In this document: piece by piece, positions 24,927 through 35,700 of the stretch
How the letters are laid out: each line of letters begins with the position of its first letter
How positions within the stretch are numbered: position 1 is the stretch's first letter
NCBI GenBank assembly: GCA_028821235.1
Contig: JAPPGV010000143.1
Span: forward strand, 1-53,930
Origin: a bacterium
Lineage (GTDB): Bacteria > Actinomycetota > Acidimicrobiia > Spongiisociales > Spongiisociaceae
DNA length: 53,930 bases
Direction: 5' to 3'
The notes under the pieces: model-generated
Told to the model about the DNA's origin: nothing
Seen by the model: the letters and a program-made list of their open reading frames with translations, nothing else
Database searches by the model: none
Translations under genes and position numbers: made by a program

Positions 24927-26962
24927 AGCTCCGGCTGGCAACCGACATCGGCGGCACCTTCACCGACGTGGTGGTGTTCGACCCGGACGCGGGCAGGTAC
25001 ACCACCTCCAAGGCGCCCAGCCGCAGCGAAGACCTGGCCGGAGGGGTGATGGACGCCCTCGGGCTCGTGGTCGACGACCCGTCGGGAGTCGAGTCCTTCG
25101 TGCACGGATCCACGGTGGGACTCAACGCCTTCCTGCAGCGGCGGGGCGAGCGGGTCATCCTCCTGGCCACCAGGGGCGCCAGCGACATCTACCACATCGC
25201 CCGGGGCAACCGCCTGGATATGTTCAACATCCGCTACCGCAAACCGGTCCCGCTCATCCCCCGCCGCGACATCATCCCCATCGGCGGACGGCTCGACTGC
25301 GACGGCAACGAACTCGCTCCCCTCGACCACGACGACCTGCGACGAGCGGCCGAGCGGATCCGCTCCGAGAACGTCGACTCCGTGGCCATCGCCTTCCTGT
25401 TCTCCTACGTAGATTCCTCCCACGAGCTGGCCGCCGCCGAGATACTGGCGGACCTACTGCCCGACGTGTCCGTCTCCCTCTCCCACCAGGTGGCGGCCGA
25501 GTGGCGGGAGTACGAACGGACCGCCTCCACCGTGATGGACGCCTACATCGCCCCCTCCGTCTCCCGCTACATGGCCGACCTCTCCACCCGCCTCAGCGAC
25601 CGGGGGATGGAGGCACCACTCCGGGTGATGCAGTCCAACGGGGGCGTCATCTCGGCCCGCTCCGCGTCCGAACGGCCCCTCCAGACCCTCCTGTCCGGCC
25701 CCGTGGGCGGGGCGGCGGGCGGGGTCGCCCTGTCCGAGGTCCTGGACCGGCCCAACCTGATCTGCATCGACCTGGGCGGGACCAGCTTCGACGTGAGCCT
25801 GATCACCGCCGGCCACGCCGACAGCTCCCCCTCGGCCCTGCTGGAGGGCCTCCCCGTACTCATGCCGGTGGTCGACATCCACACCATCGGAGCGGGTGGC
25901 GGGTCCCTCGCCTACCAGGAGGCCGGAGGCCTGCGGGTGGGACCCGAGAGCGCCGGCGCCCATCCCGGCCCAGCCTGCTACGGCAGGGGAGGGACCCAAC
26001 CAACCGTCACCGACGCCAACCTGTACCTGGGCCGGATCGACCCGACCTACTTCCTGGGCGGCAACCTCACCCTCGACGTCGACGCGGCCCGGCAGGCGCT
26101 GGAGGATCTGGGACACAGCCTGGAGCTGGACGGGGAGAAACTGGCGCTGGGGATCATCGAGGTGATCAACGCCAAGATGTCCCAGGCCATCCGCACCCTC
26201 ACCGTGGAACGGGGCATCGAACCCCGGGAGTTCAGCCTGGTGGCCTTCGGAGGCGCCGGGCCCATGCACGCCGTGGCGCTAGCCCAGGAGCTGGGCATAG
26301 CCGAGGTGATCGTCCCCCCCGACCCGGGCGGCTTCTCGGCCTGGGGCATGCTGCAGTCGGCGGTCCGCCAGGACTTCAGCGAGGCCTTCTTCCAGGACTT
26401 CGCCGACCTCGACACCACCGAAGTCGAAGCCCGGTTCACCCGCCTCGGCGAGAGAGCCGTCGCCAGCCTGCTCGGGGAAGGGGTGGACCACGACCGCATC
26501 TCCCTGATCCAGCGCGTCGACATGCGCTACCAGGGCCAGGAGCACACTCTCACCGTCACCCTCCCCGACCACGCCTCCCCCTCCCCCAACGGCCACCTCG
26601 CCACCCTGCGCCAACGTTTCGAGGACACCTACCGCGCCCGCTACGGCCACTCCAACCCCGACGCCTCCCTGGAGACCGTGAACCTGAGGCTCACCGCCCT
26701 CGGCGACGTGGGACGCCCCCTCCTAGAGGCCAACTACCGCCCTGATCACCCCTCCGATTTGCCGTCCAAGACCACCCCGGTCCTGTTCGCCACCGGTTCC
26801 TACCCCACCGCCCGGTTCCACCGCGAATCCGTCATGCCCGGCCAAGCCATCGCCGGCCCCGCCATCGTGGAGGAAGCCACCGCCACCACCGTCATCCCGC
26901 CGGAAGCGTCGGCCACCATCGACCCGTACGGCTGCCTGATCATCGAAGCGGCTTCGCAGTAG
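24923..26962 (+). CDS. hyuA: hydantoinase/oxoprolinase A subunit family protein (second copy)
   Basis: The start is taken as TTG 24923, which overlaps the ATPase stop and gives MKLRLATDIGGTFTDVVVFD, the expected HyuA N-terminus. The in-frame open sequence further upstream is out-of-frame dpp sequence. The 679 residues include FVHGSTVGLNAFLQRRGERV, CIDLGGTSFDVSLI, IHTIGAGGGSLAYQ and VERGIEPREFSLVAFGGAGP. It should use ATP to activate a cyclic amide brought in by the upstream transporter (inference). Its natural partner, a HyuB, is 4.1 kb downstream, beyond a toxin-antitoxin pair and an ATPase gene. Confidence 0.92.
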   Translation: MKLRLATDIGGTFTDVVVFDPDAGRYTTSKAPSRSEDLAGGVMDALGLVVDDPSGVESFVHGSTVGLNAFLQRRGERVILLATRGASDIYHIARGNRLDMFNIRYRKPVPLIPRRDIIPIGGRLDCDGNELAPLDHDDLRRAAERIRSENVDSVAIAFLFSYVDSSHELAAAEILADLLPDVSVSLSHQVAAEWREYERTASTVMDAYIAPSVSRYMADLSTRLSDRGMEAPLRVMQSNGGVISARSASERPLQTLLSGPVGGAAGGVALSEVLDRPNLICIDLGGTSFDVSLITAGHADSSPSALLEGLPVLMPVVDIHTIGAGGGSLAYQEAGGLRVGPESAGAHPGPACYGRGGTQPTVTDANLYLGRIDPTYFLGGNLTLDVDAARQALEDLGHSLELDGEKLALGIIEVINAKMSQAIRTLTVERGIEPREFSLVAFGGAGPMHAVALAQELGIAEVIVPPDPGGFSAWGMLQSAVRQDFSEAFFQDFADLDTTEVEARFTRLGERAVASLLGEGVDHDRISLIQRVDMRYQGQEHTLTVTLPDHASPSPNGHLATLRQRFEDTYRARYGHSNPDASLETVNLRLTALGDVGRPLLEANYRPDHPSDLPSKTTPVLFATGSYPTARFHRESVMPGQAIAGPAIVEEATATTVIPPEASATIDPYGCLIIEAASQ

Positions 26963-27100
26963 CATGTTCTGCACCACTTCCTAGCGGACACCTCTCGGGC
27001 TTGGAGACAGTCACATGCAGTATTTTCACCGCATCGTTGAGGAATGTATTACACCGCTACTCGGTATACTAGAGTGAGCAAGCGCAAGAGGGGGTCACCG

Positions 27101-27379
27101 ATGGCCGCGACCGACACTGTCGCAACAACCGCATACGACACCACCACGATCGGTCGATGGGCCAAGGCTGCGATCGCCCACGCCGAGGTGGAAGCCATCA
27201 GCGATCCTGCCGGGTACTTCGCTACTGTCCCGGCCTGCAAGGGTGCCTGGGCTTGCGGGCCTACCCGTGAAGCGGCCGTTCGGGAGTTGGAAGATGCGCT
27301 GGCTGATTGGGCTGCGGTTCACCTACGGACCGGGAACCAACCACCCCTCCCTGCCATGGGTGGCATAAGTCTTGGCTGA
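27101..27379 (+). CDS. hicB: HicB-type antitoxin
   Basis: Ninety-two residues from ATG 27101, behind AAGAGGGGG. The core IAHAEVEAISDPAGYFATVPACKGAWACGPTREAAVRELEDALADW matches the partial RNase-H-like HicB fold (substrate-like 'GYFAxVPxxxGxxAxGxTxEEA'). It lacks a recognisable C-terminal DNA-binding domain. The order is antitoxin first, and the stop overlaps the hicA start by one base (TGATG). A TATACT box at 27065-27070 is a possible -10. The pair lies in the segment that separates hyuA from hyuB. Confidence 0.85.
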   Translation: MAATDTVATTAYDTTTIGRWAKAAIAHAEVEAISDPAGYFATVPACKGAWACGPTREAAVRELEDALADWAAVHLRTGNQPPLPAMGGISLG

Positions 27380-27609
27380 TGAGCCGACGGATAACCCCCG
27401 TCGGTCACCGCGATCTTGTAAGGAAGCTCCACCGCTTCGGCTGGGAAGGACCGATCCCGGGATCGAAACACTTTCACATGGTGCATCGAGATCGAAGGTA
27501 TCCGCTGATCATCCCGAACCCGCATTCCGGTCAGGAAGTGGGCGTGCCCTTACTCCGGCGAATCTTGCGCCAGGCCGGGATTTCACGTGACGAGTGGCTG
27601 AGCGTATGA
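27379..27609 (+). CDS. hicA: HicA-type mRNA interferase toxin
   Basis: Seventy-six residues with the HicA double-stranded-RNA-binding-like fold: HRDLVRKLHRFGWEGPIPGSKHFHMVHRD, with the catalytic His in the conserved GSKHFHM, then PLIIPNPHSGQEVGVPLLRRILRQAGIS. It cleaves mRNA when not bound by HicB (family knowledge). Start and reading frame are fixed by the TGATG junction with hicB. Nothing suggests inactivation. Confidence 0.88.
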   Translation: MSRRITPVGHRDLVRKLHRFGWEGPIPGSKHFHMVHRDRRYPLIIPNPHSGQEVGVPLLRRILRQAGISRDEWLSV

Positions 27610-27707
27610 CGAATACAAACGTGCCAGCGATGAAGACTCCGCAATGAAGCCCACCCGAGTCAAAGACTCGGAGACAACCGTGAACGCGGATCGCATAGTT
27701 TCAGAGC

Positions 27708-27776
27708 CGCAAATCTCATAGTTTGTATAGCGCAGATCTTATAATTTAAGTGGCGCAAATCTCATAATATCCTTCG
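27708..27776. repeat. three 23-base direct repeats upstream of a DUF4143 ATPase gene
   Basis: Units start at 27708, 27731 and 27754, exactly 23 bases apart: CGCAAATCTCATAGTTTGTA, CGCAGATCTTATAATTTAAG and CGCAAATCTCATAATATCCT (first 20 bases of each). The block is AT-rich (23 G+C in the 60 bases 27721-27780, counted by hand) in a GC-rich neighbourhood. It ends 24 bases before the ATPase ATG, so it overlaps its promoter or leader. Confidence 0.85.
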
Positions 27777-27799
27777 GCAGGGGTTAGTCTCCTGGCAAC

Positions 27800-29083
27800 A
27801 TGGTGAACCGATACCCGAGAATCGTCGAGCGCCTGCTCGAAGAAGAGTTGCTGTCGATCTTCCCCGCGGTGCTCCTGGTGGGGGCGCGCGGCGCCGGTAA
27901 GTCCACGTCGGCCGGCCGGTTCGCGGACACCACCATCGATCTCTCCATGCCCGGCCCAAAGCTTGCCGCCCGCCAAGATCCTGACGGGCTCCTTGCCGCC
28001 TCCCGGGGAACGGTGGTGATCGACGAGTGGCAGGAAGCGCCCGAGATCGTGGGCGCGGTGAAGCGATTCGTCGACACCGACCGCTCCCGCACGGCGGGCC
28101 GGTTCATCCTTACCGGCTCGGTGCGGGCGGCTCACCAAGCCGCCACCTGGCCGGGTACCGGTCGCCTCATCCGGGTGCGAATGTCGGGACTGACCCAGGG
28201 CGAGATCGAACATGACCGGGTGTACAACCCGATCGAAGAGCTGTTCTCGGCAGCCGACCCACCGAACGGAGGAGCCTGCAATCTCACCAGATCGGACTAC
28301 CTAAGGCGTCTAGTCGCCGGTCGCTTCCCGGACGTGCTACGTCTGTCCGGACGCTCCCGGTCACGCTGGTTCGCCAGCTACGTCGAGCAGCTGACCGAGT
28401 TCGACGCTCCCCAGATCGCGGTCGGGGCCCCGAGACCGACCAAGCTGCGAACGGTGCTGGCGTCGTGCGCGGCCCGAACCGGCCAGGTGCTCAACCATGC
28501 GGCCACCGCGCGGGACGCTGGCGTCGCCGCTGCTACTGCCGACGCCCATGTGCGCCTGCTGGAGGATCTGTCGATCATCGCCCGCATACCGGCTTGGCAC
28601 TCGAAGCGGCTATACCGCCTCACGAGATCGCCGAAGGTCCACATCGTCGACCCGGGTCTGGCCGCCCATCTGCTCCATGCCGACGAGGACACCCTGGCGC
28701 GGGACGCGACCCTCGTCGGACAGCTGTTCGAGACCTTCGTCGTGAGCGAACTCCGACCCCATCTCGAGGCGGTCTCCACCGCCACCGAGATGTTCCACTT
28801 CAGGGACCGTTCCGGGCGCGAGATCGACTGCATACTCGAACGGAGCGGCCGGATCGTCGGGCTGGAGGTGAAGTCATCGACCGGAGTGGGTCGCCACGAC
28901 GCCAGAAGCCTCATATGGCTGCGCGACCAACTGGGTGACCGCTTCCATCTCGGAGTGGTCCTCTACGCCGGACAGTTCCCGTTCCGGATCGGCGACCGCG
29001 TGTGGGCGCTACCCATCGGCGCGTTGTGGCGTCCATCGGACTCACTCGCGAAGATCGGGCAAACACCGGGCAACACCGCATGA
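27800..29083 (+). CDS. AAA ATPase with DUF4143 domain
   Basis: This 427-residue protein has N-terminal AAA_14 motifs: Walker A GARGAGKS (28-35), Walker B TVVIDEWQEAPEI, and an arginine-containing GRFILTGS strand. A middle helical part precedes the C-terminal DUF4143 nuclease-like domain, with ETFVVSELRPHLEAV, FHFRDRSGREIDCILE (Asp in 'REIDCI') and GLEVKSS (E-x-K). The D...ExK pattern is that of restriction-endonuclease-like folds. The role of this common family is unknown; it is often found in accessory regions beside toxin-antitoxin genes, as here. It is preceded by 23-base repeats. Confidence 0.88.
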   Translation: MVNRYPRIVERLLEEELLSIFPAVLLVGARGAGKSTSAGRFADTTIDLSMPGPKLAARQDPDGLLAASRGTVVIDEWQEAPEIVGAVKRFVDTDRSRTAGRFILTGSVRAAHQAATWPGTGRLIRVRMSGLTQGEIEHDRVYNPIEELFSAADPPNGGACNLTRSDYLRRLVAGRFPDVLRLSGRSRSRWFASYVEQLTEFDAPQIAVGAPRPTKLRTVLASCAARTGQVLNHAATARDAGVAAATADAHVRLLEDLSIIARIPAWHSKRLYRLTRSPKVHIVDPGLAAHLLHADEDTLARDATLVGQLFETFVVSELRPHLEAVSTATEMFHFRDRSGREIDCILERSGRIVGLEVKSSTGVGRHDARSLIWLRDQLGDRFHLGVVLYAGQFPFRIGDRVWALPIGALWRPSDSLAKIGQTPGNTA

Positions 29084-29295
29084 AGGGAAGGAGTCACCGA
29101 AGCCTCCGAGCGACACCGCTAGATACACAACCGGGCGCGACACGACGGCTCGATGGTCAAGGTCGCGATCGCTCTAGCCGAGGGGTTGGCAGTGGCCGGG
29201 TTCTCGGCTTCCCAGCTCGAGATCGTGCAGATCTCCGACCGGTAGGCCGATCGGATTGAGGAGTGGCGCGACCCACCGGGGATGGCGAGGACTAC

Positions 29296-30936
29296 ATGGC
29301 TGAGATAACCGTGTTCCTGGCTCGCACGGTGCGAACGATGGAACCGTCGCTGCCCGTGGTGGAAGCGGTCGCGGTGCGCAACGGTCGCATAGTCGAGGTC
29401 GGGACACTGGAGACGATGCGGCCATGGCTTGAATCGCGCAGTTACGAGGTTGACGACACGTTCAGGGACCGGTGCATCATGCCGGGGTTCATCGATCCCC
29501 ACCTGCATCCCTCCATGGCCGCGATGCTGCTGCCCATGCACTTCACGACGGCGGTGGGGTGGGATCTCCTGGGAGAGCAAATCGAACCCGTACATGACCA
29601 GGAGCAGTTCCGAGCCCGTCTGGTCGACATCGAAGCCGGCCTGGCGTCCGCCGAACCGCTGTTCGCGTTCGGCCATCACCCCATATGGCACGGCGACATC
29701 GACCGGCGCACCCTCAACGAGATTTCGACAAGCCGTCCCATAGTGGTGTGGCACCGGGGATACCACTCGCTGGTGGTGAACGACGCCTGCCTGCGGTGGA
29801 TGGACCTGGACACGGCCACGACGGGCCGCCACCCCCAGATCGACCTCGAGGCGGGCCGGTTTTTCGAGACGGGCCTGGACGTGGCGTTGCACCACCTCCG
29901 CAGCTTCATCCTTGGGACAGACCGATTCCGCAACGGGCTGGACCGGATGCGCCAGGTCATCCACCATGGTGGCCACACGACCATCGGCGACGCCGCCTTC
30001 GGTTTCTACGGATTCGAAGAGGAGTGGGCACATCTGCTGGCGGTGATGGAACAGCCGGACACGCCGTTCCGGATCCACCTGATGGCCTACGCCGCGGGAC
30101 CGGACGGCGACGTACGAAGCGACCGGAGATTCCTCGAGGACGTCCTGGCGTATCCAACGCGCAACACCCACCGCCTGCGGTTCAGCGACCACGTCAAGCT
30201 TTTCGCCGACGGCGGGTTCTTCGCAGAGTTGTTGATGCTGAAGCCCCCCGGCCACCTCGACGGTCGTCACGGAGAATGGATAACACCCCCCGAGAGGTTC
30301 GAACAGATCGCCCGGATCCTCTGGAACGCCGACCTGAAGATACATGTGCACTGCAGCGGAGACCTCGGCGTCGAACTGGCCCTGTCCACCCTCGAGAAGC
30401 TCCAGCGCGAACGTCCCCGCTTCGATCACCGCTTCACCTTCGAACACTTCGGCATCTCGACCTCGCAACAGGTCGACCGTATCGCCGCCGTCGGGGGTGT
30501 CGCCTCGGTCAACGCTTACTACGTATACGAACTCTCCGAAGCCTTCGCCACCCACACCCTCGGATACGAACGGGCGTCCCAGATCTCAAGGCTCGGCTCC
30601 CTCGAGCGTGCAGGAGTACGGTTCGCCGTCCACTCAGACTTCCCGATGGCACCGGCGAAACCCCTCAACAACGCCTGGGTCGCCGCCAACCGTCTCACCG
30701 AATCCGGCGCGCTGATGGGCCCGAACGAGCGGGCCTCCCTCGACGCGGCGCTCAGAGCCATCACCACCAACGCCGCGTACGTCCTCGGACTCGAAGACGA
30801 GATCGGATCGTTGCGCTGGGGCAAGCGAGCAGACTTCACCATCCTCGACGCAGACCCCTACCAGGTGGACGTCGAATCCCTCCGCGATATCCCCATACGA
30901 GCAACGGTCTTCGAAGGCGAGAAGTACGAACTCTGA
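29296..30936 (+). CDS. amidohydrolase family 3 protein (YtcJ/N-substituted formamide deformylase-like)
   Basis: The product has 546 residues from ATG 29296; an in-frame GTG at 29263 is possible but adds no conserved sequence. Metal-site features: MPGFIDPHLHPSM (HxH), a Lys in DHVKLFADGGF, His in LKIHVHCSGDLG, His in RFTFEHFGIS and Asp in VRFAVHSDFPMAP. The C-terminal strand reads GSLRWGKRADFTILDADPY. Members hydrolyse formamides, N-acyl compounds or cyclic amides; the substrate is unknown. It lies between the second hyuA and hyuB in the same direction and probably belongs to the same catabolic set. Confidence 0.88.
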   Translation: MAEITVFLARTVRTMEPSLPVVEAVAVRNGRIVEVGTLETMRPWLESRSYEVDDTFRDRCIMPGFIDPHLHPSMAAMLLPMHFTTAVGWDLLGEQIEPVHDQEQFRARLVDIEAGLASAEPLFAFGHHPIWHGDIDRRTLNEISTSRPIVVWHRGYHSLVVNDACLRWMDLDTATTGRHPQIDLEAGRFFETGLDVALHHLRSFILGTDRFRNGLDRMRQVIHHGGHTTIGDAAFGFYGFEEEWAHLLAVMEQPDTPFRIHLMAYAAGPDGDVRSDRRFLEDVLAYPTRNTHRLRFSDHVKLFADGGFFAELLMLKPPGHLDGRHGEWITPPERFEQIARILWNADLKIHVHCSGDLGVELALSTLEKLQRERPRFDHRFTFEHFGISTSQQVDRIAAVGGVASVNAYYVYELSEAFATHTLGYERASQISRLGSLERAGVRFAVHSDFPMAPAKPLNNAWVAANRLTESGALMGPNERASLDAALRAITTNAAYVLGLEDEIGSLRWGKRADFTILDADPYQVDVESLRDIPIRATVFEGEKYEL

Positions 30937-31053
30937 CCCGTCCCGAACCCGGAGATTGCAGGACATCCCGGTTCCGGGGCTACGGTGAGGCGAGTGGCGG
31001 CGGTACCGCTCCACTCCAAGCAAGTGGTTGCCCGACATCGGAGTTCCACCGGC

Positions 31054-32754
31054 ATGAAACCCGACCCGATCACGATCGAGATCCTCCGTAACGCCTTCAT
31101 CATGGCCGCCGAGGAGATGAACGCGGCCTTGATCCGCTCCGCCTACACGCCGGTGATCTACGAGTCGAAGGACTGCGCGGTGGCGCTGATCGACAGCCGG
31201 CACCGGGTCCTGGGCCAGTCGTCAGGAGTCCCGCTGTTCCTGGGCAACCTGGAGGCCTGCACCCTCGCCACCGAGGAGATGTTCGGGCGGTCCGTATGGG
31301 GCCAGGGCGACATCTGGATCATGAACGACGCCTACCTGACCGGCACCCACATGCACGACGTTACGGTCTTCGCCCCCATCTTCTACCAGGGCGACCTGGC
31401 CGGCTTCGCCGCCTCCCGGGCCCACTGGCTGGACATCGGCGCCAAGGACCCGGGAGTGCCGATGGATTCGGTCGAGATCTTCCAGGAGGGGGTCCGCCTG
31501 CCCCCCACCATGGTGGTGAGAAACGGCGAGCCCGTGCAGGACATCTGGGACATCATCGAGGCCAACGTGCGCTTCCCCCGCTCCGCCATCGGCGACATGA
31601 CCGCCCAGTTCGCGGTGGCTTCGATCGGCGAGCACCGCCTGGGAGCCCTCTTCGACCGCTACGGGCGGGACACCGTGGAGGCTGCCGCCGAGGAGATATT
31701 CCGCCAGAGCGAGCAGCTCGACCGCGAAGCCATCCGAGCCATCCCCGACGGCGAGTACACCGCCGAGGGCTTCCTGGACTCCGACGGGGTGGGGGACGAC
31801 CCGGTCCGCATCAAGGTCAGGATCAACGTGGAGGGCGAGCGCCTGCTCTTCGACCTCACCGAGGCCGACGGACCCGGCCAGGGCCCCATCAACTGCGGGG
31901 CCGTGCAGACCCTGTCCGCCTGCCGCTTGGCGTTCAAGTACCTGTTCAACTCCCATCACCCCGTCAACGGAGGCACGTTCCGGCCCCTGGAGGTGAAGAC
32001 CCGGCCCGGATCGATCCTCCATGCCCGGTCCCCGGCCGCCTGCCAGTTCTACTTCACCCCCCTGGGCCTGATGATCGACCTGATCTGCTCGGCCCTCTCC
32101 CCCGCCCTCCCCGACACCGTCCCAGCCGCCCACTACGGCGACGGCATGATCTTCCAGTTCACCGGCATCAACCCCCGCACCGACGAACTCTTCCTCGACA
32201 ACGAACCGCACGTGGGCGGATGGGGCGCCTCCCACGGCCGCGACGGCGAGGACGGCATGATCTGGACCCTGTCCGGCAACTTCCACGACATGCCCATCGA
32301 GGTGTTCGAGTCCAAGTTCCCCGCCCTGATCACCGAGTACGGATACCGCCAGGACTCCGCCGGCCCCGGCCGCTGGCGGGGAGGCAACGGCATCATCCGC
32401 GAGTACCGGATGACCACCGACACCGAGATGAGCCTCTGGTTCGAACGCTCCGGCAACCCCGCCTGGGGCCTCTTCGGCGGCCTGGGCGGAGCACCCCCCG
32501 AAGTCGTCATCAACTCCGGAACCCCCAGAGAAACCCGCCGCCTGAAGACCAACCGCATGCCCCTTCGCGAAGGAGACACCGTCCGCTGCTACACCGGCGG
32601 CGGAGGCGGATACGGCGACCCCTTCGAACGTGATCCCCAAGCCGTCCAAGCCGACTTGGCCGACGGCCACATCTCCCCCGACTATGCCAAGCGCCACCAC
32701 CCGCAGAACTCCCGGGACCGAAGACGGTCGAAAAGAGGTGGGCACCTTCAGTGA
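31054..32754 (+). CDS. hyuB: hydantoinase/oxoprolinase B subunit family protein (second copy)
   Basis: From ATG 31054 the protein has 566 residues: MKPDPITIEILRNAFIMAAE, then GDIWIMNDAYLTGTHMHDVT (family core), ASRAHWLDIGAKDPGVP, YRQDSAGPGRWRGGNGIIREY and the C-terminal VRCYTGGGGGYGDPFERDP. It would pair with a HyuA; the closest in direction is the one behind the oligopeptide transporter. Its stop is inside the GTGA that starts the exported protease gene, an unusual coupling of a cytosolic enzyme with a secreted one. A decayed copy of its C-terminus is found at 53585-53855. Confidence 0.92.
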   Translation: MKPDPITIEILRNAFIMAAEEMNAALIRSAYTPVIYESKDCAVALIDSRHRVLGQSSGVPLFLGNLEACTLATEEMFGRSVWGQGDIWIMNDAYLTGTHMHDVTVFAPIFYQGDLAGFAASRAHWLDIGAKDPGVPMDSVEIFQEGVRLPPTMVVRNGEPVQDIWDIIEANVRFPRSAIGDMTAQFAVASIGEHRLGALFDRYGRDTVEAAAEEIFRQSEQLDREAIRAIPDGEYTAEGFLDSDGVGDDPVRIKVRINVEGERLLFDLTEADGPGQGPINCGAVQTLSACRLAFKYLFNSHHPVNGGTFRPLEVKTRPGSILHARSPAACQFYFTPLGLMIDLICSALSPALPDTVPAAHYGDGMIFQFTGINPRTDELFLDNEPHVGGWGASHGRDGEDGMIWTLSGNFHDMPIEVFESKFPALITEYGYRQDSAGPGRWRGGNGIIREYRMTTDTEMSLWFERSGNPAWGLFGGLGGAPPEVVINSGTPRETRRLKTNRMPLREGDTVRCYTGGGGGYGDPFERDPQAVQADLADGHISPDYAKRHHPQNSRDRRRSKRGGHLQ

Positions 32755-35700
32755 CGGGCAGGCGCGTGCGACTGGGCGGTTCCGCGTCAGTGCGGGCTGT
32801 GTTGGCTGTGGTGCTGGTCTTGCCGATGGTATCGGTGGTTCCGTCACCTTTGTCAGCTCAGACCGATGCCGGGTACGTTGACATCGGGACGGGGGACGCT
32901 CATTACGACAATGTGGTGTTCTTGGCGGCGCGGGGTGTGTTGGAGGGTACGGATTGTGGTGAGGGAAGGTTCTGTCCGGGTGAGGCAATTAGCCGTCGCA
33001 CGTTCGCGGTGTGGCTGGTCCGGGTTCTCGACAACGGGGCGGAGCCGACCCGCCCGGCCGTGTCCCCATTCGCGGATGTCGAGGTTACCGACACTGAGGC
33101 GGGGTTCATCGCTCGGCTGGCCGAATTGGGTGTGACGACCGGTTGTGCGGTAGATCCTCTGAGGTTCTGTCCGGACCAGACCGTCACACGTGGGCAGATG
33201 GCGTCGTTTCTGGTTCGGGCGTTCGACATGCCCCGAGCAGCGCCGGCCGGGTTTGTCGATGTGCCGGCCGGCAATGTACATGCGGGGTCGATCGACCGCC
33301 TCGCCGCGGCCGGTGTCACCGCGGGATGCGCTACCGATCCTGCCCGGTTCTGTCCTGGCGGCAGGACCACCCGGGCGCAGATGGCGTCTTTCCTTGCCCG
33401 GGCGATCAGGTGGGTCGACAGTCAGTCGGCGGGGTTCGACCCATTTGTGACGCCGTCGTTGTCGGGTCTCGACCTGGAACGGTTGGCGGAGGCGGTGGCG
33501 ACGCTGGATCCGAAGGCGGCCTGTCCTGAGGTGGATCTGCCGGCGTCGTACGACGATGTGGTCGAGGTGGCTCGTATTGATAGGGGCTGCGCGTTCGTGG
33601 AATACGTGCCGCTCGACGGCCGCACGGTCGAGGAGGTGCGGGCCGGGTTCGTGTCGGATCCGACGGTGTTCGCGGTGAGTCGGCCGGTGACGCGCCTTGT
33701 ACCGGACACATCACATATTTTCGAGTTTGATGATCCCTCGCTGGAACAGTGGCATCTACCGGAGTTGGCTGCTGACGAACTGTGGAGTGGGTGGCCGTCG
33801 GGAAGCCACGTAAGCGTGGCGGTGATCGACGATGGTGTGGACGGTAAGCACCGTGACCTGAGCAACAACGTGTCGCGTTCAGGCGATCCCTGTCATAGCA
33901 ATCCGTATGGTGACCACGGTACCCATGTGGCAGGAATCGTCGCCGCCGAGCAGGGCAACAGCCACGATGTGGCAGGTGTGGCACCGGACGCCGAGATCCT
34001 TCCGGTAAAGACCTTTTTCGGGGGAACGAAGGATGTTCACTGTGCCAATATCGTTCCTACTTTCACTCAGGCGGTAAACCTGGCCCGGCTTGGCCGTGCT
34101 GATGTGATCAACTTGTCATTCAGCGCGGACCCAGAAGCAGACTATCCGGGCATAGATGCTCCGATAGTGATCACCAAGGTGGCTCAGGCGATCGGCACCG
34201 ATACCCTGCAGTGGGCGATCCGCGTAGCGACCATGCAGAACGTGGTTGTCGTCGCGTCGGGGGGTAACTGCGGCGACAACACTCAATGGACGGACGCGAA
34301 CGGTAATCACGCCTTCGGATGGGAGCACCAAGGTTGTGCAGCGCACAACCAGGATCGGGTCCCAGCTTCGTATCCTGAGGTCATCGCCGTGGCAGCGACG
34401 GACTCCGACCGTAATCGGGCCGCATTCAGCACCTCCAACTCGGATGTCGATATAGCCGCACCGGGTCACAGGATCCTTTCCACCGTCCGCGCCTATACAG
34501 CCGGACCCGACGATCCATGCCCCTCGACTACGACATGCCAGGTACAGGTCGAGTCCGGGACCTCCATGTCGGCGCCCGTGGTCTCCGCGGTGGTCGCTCA
34601 CATGAAGGCCCGATACCCGCAAGCGACTGTAAACCAGATCATGAGCGCTCTGTACACAACCGCCGACGACAAAGGCCAAGGCAGGACCGATGACCTCGGG
34701 CACGGCATCGTGGACCCGGCCGCGGCGATACGAGAACTCCACCGGCTCATAACCGGCGAGAGCCTGCCCGAAACTATTCCCGCGGTCGGCGGTGATCAGG
34801 CCGCGGTCATCCTGGCCGCCGGCGACAGCGCCCAAGGCCAGCCCGGCTGCAGCTCCCCACACTGCCGGAATCTGGACATCACCCTCCAGAACGCCCTCGA
34901 AGGTGACTACACCGTGGCCTGCTGGTCGAGCCGCGACCCCCAGCAACCCTGGCACACAGCCACATGGCACTGGCCGACCTCCACGAACTGGAGTGACGGA
35001 GGATGCTGGTACGGGTATCCAGACGAACAAGTATGGGTAGTCGTCTCCAACGCCCACGGCACGGCCAGGTCCAACACTCTCACCTGGCCAGGCACCACCA
35101 CCGCCACCGTACAGCCCACCACACCGAGGGCCGGAGTTACCGCCGGCGTCATCTCAGCCGGTTGGGTGCACTCATGCGGGGTACGCACCGACGGAACGGT
35201 GGAATGCTGGGGCAACAACGCGGAAGGACAGGCAACCGCACCGGCCGGATCGTTCACCCAAGTCTCCGCCGCTGCGCAGCACTCATGCGGGGTACGCACC
35301 GACGGAACGGTGGAGTGCTGGACCCGCAACGTGCTCGGGCGGGCGACCGCACCGGCCGGATCGTTCACCCAGGTCTCCGCGGCCGTGCAACATTCATGCG
35401 GGCTGCGAACCGACCAATCGGTGGAGTGCTGGGGCAACAACCGGTCCGGGCAGACGACGGCACCGTCCGGATCGTTCACCCAGGTCTCCGCCAACGGCTT
35501 CCATTCATGCGGGCTCCGTACCGACGGAACGGTGGAGTGCTGGGGCAACAACGCGGAAGGGCAGACGGCAGCACCGTCCGGATCGTTCACCCAGGTCTCC
35601 GCCGGTGGACATCACTCGTGCGCGCTACGTACCGACGAAACGGTGGAATGCTGGGGCAACAACCAGCTCGGGCAGGCCACAGCGCCGTCCGGATCGTTCA

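Noticed and set aside
31222-32988. 588-codon minus-strand open frame opposite hyuB
   Set aside because: It is antisense to a conserved enzyme; the product is Gly/Val/His-rich and lacks motifs.
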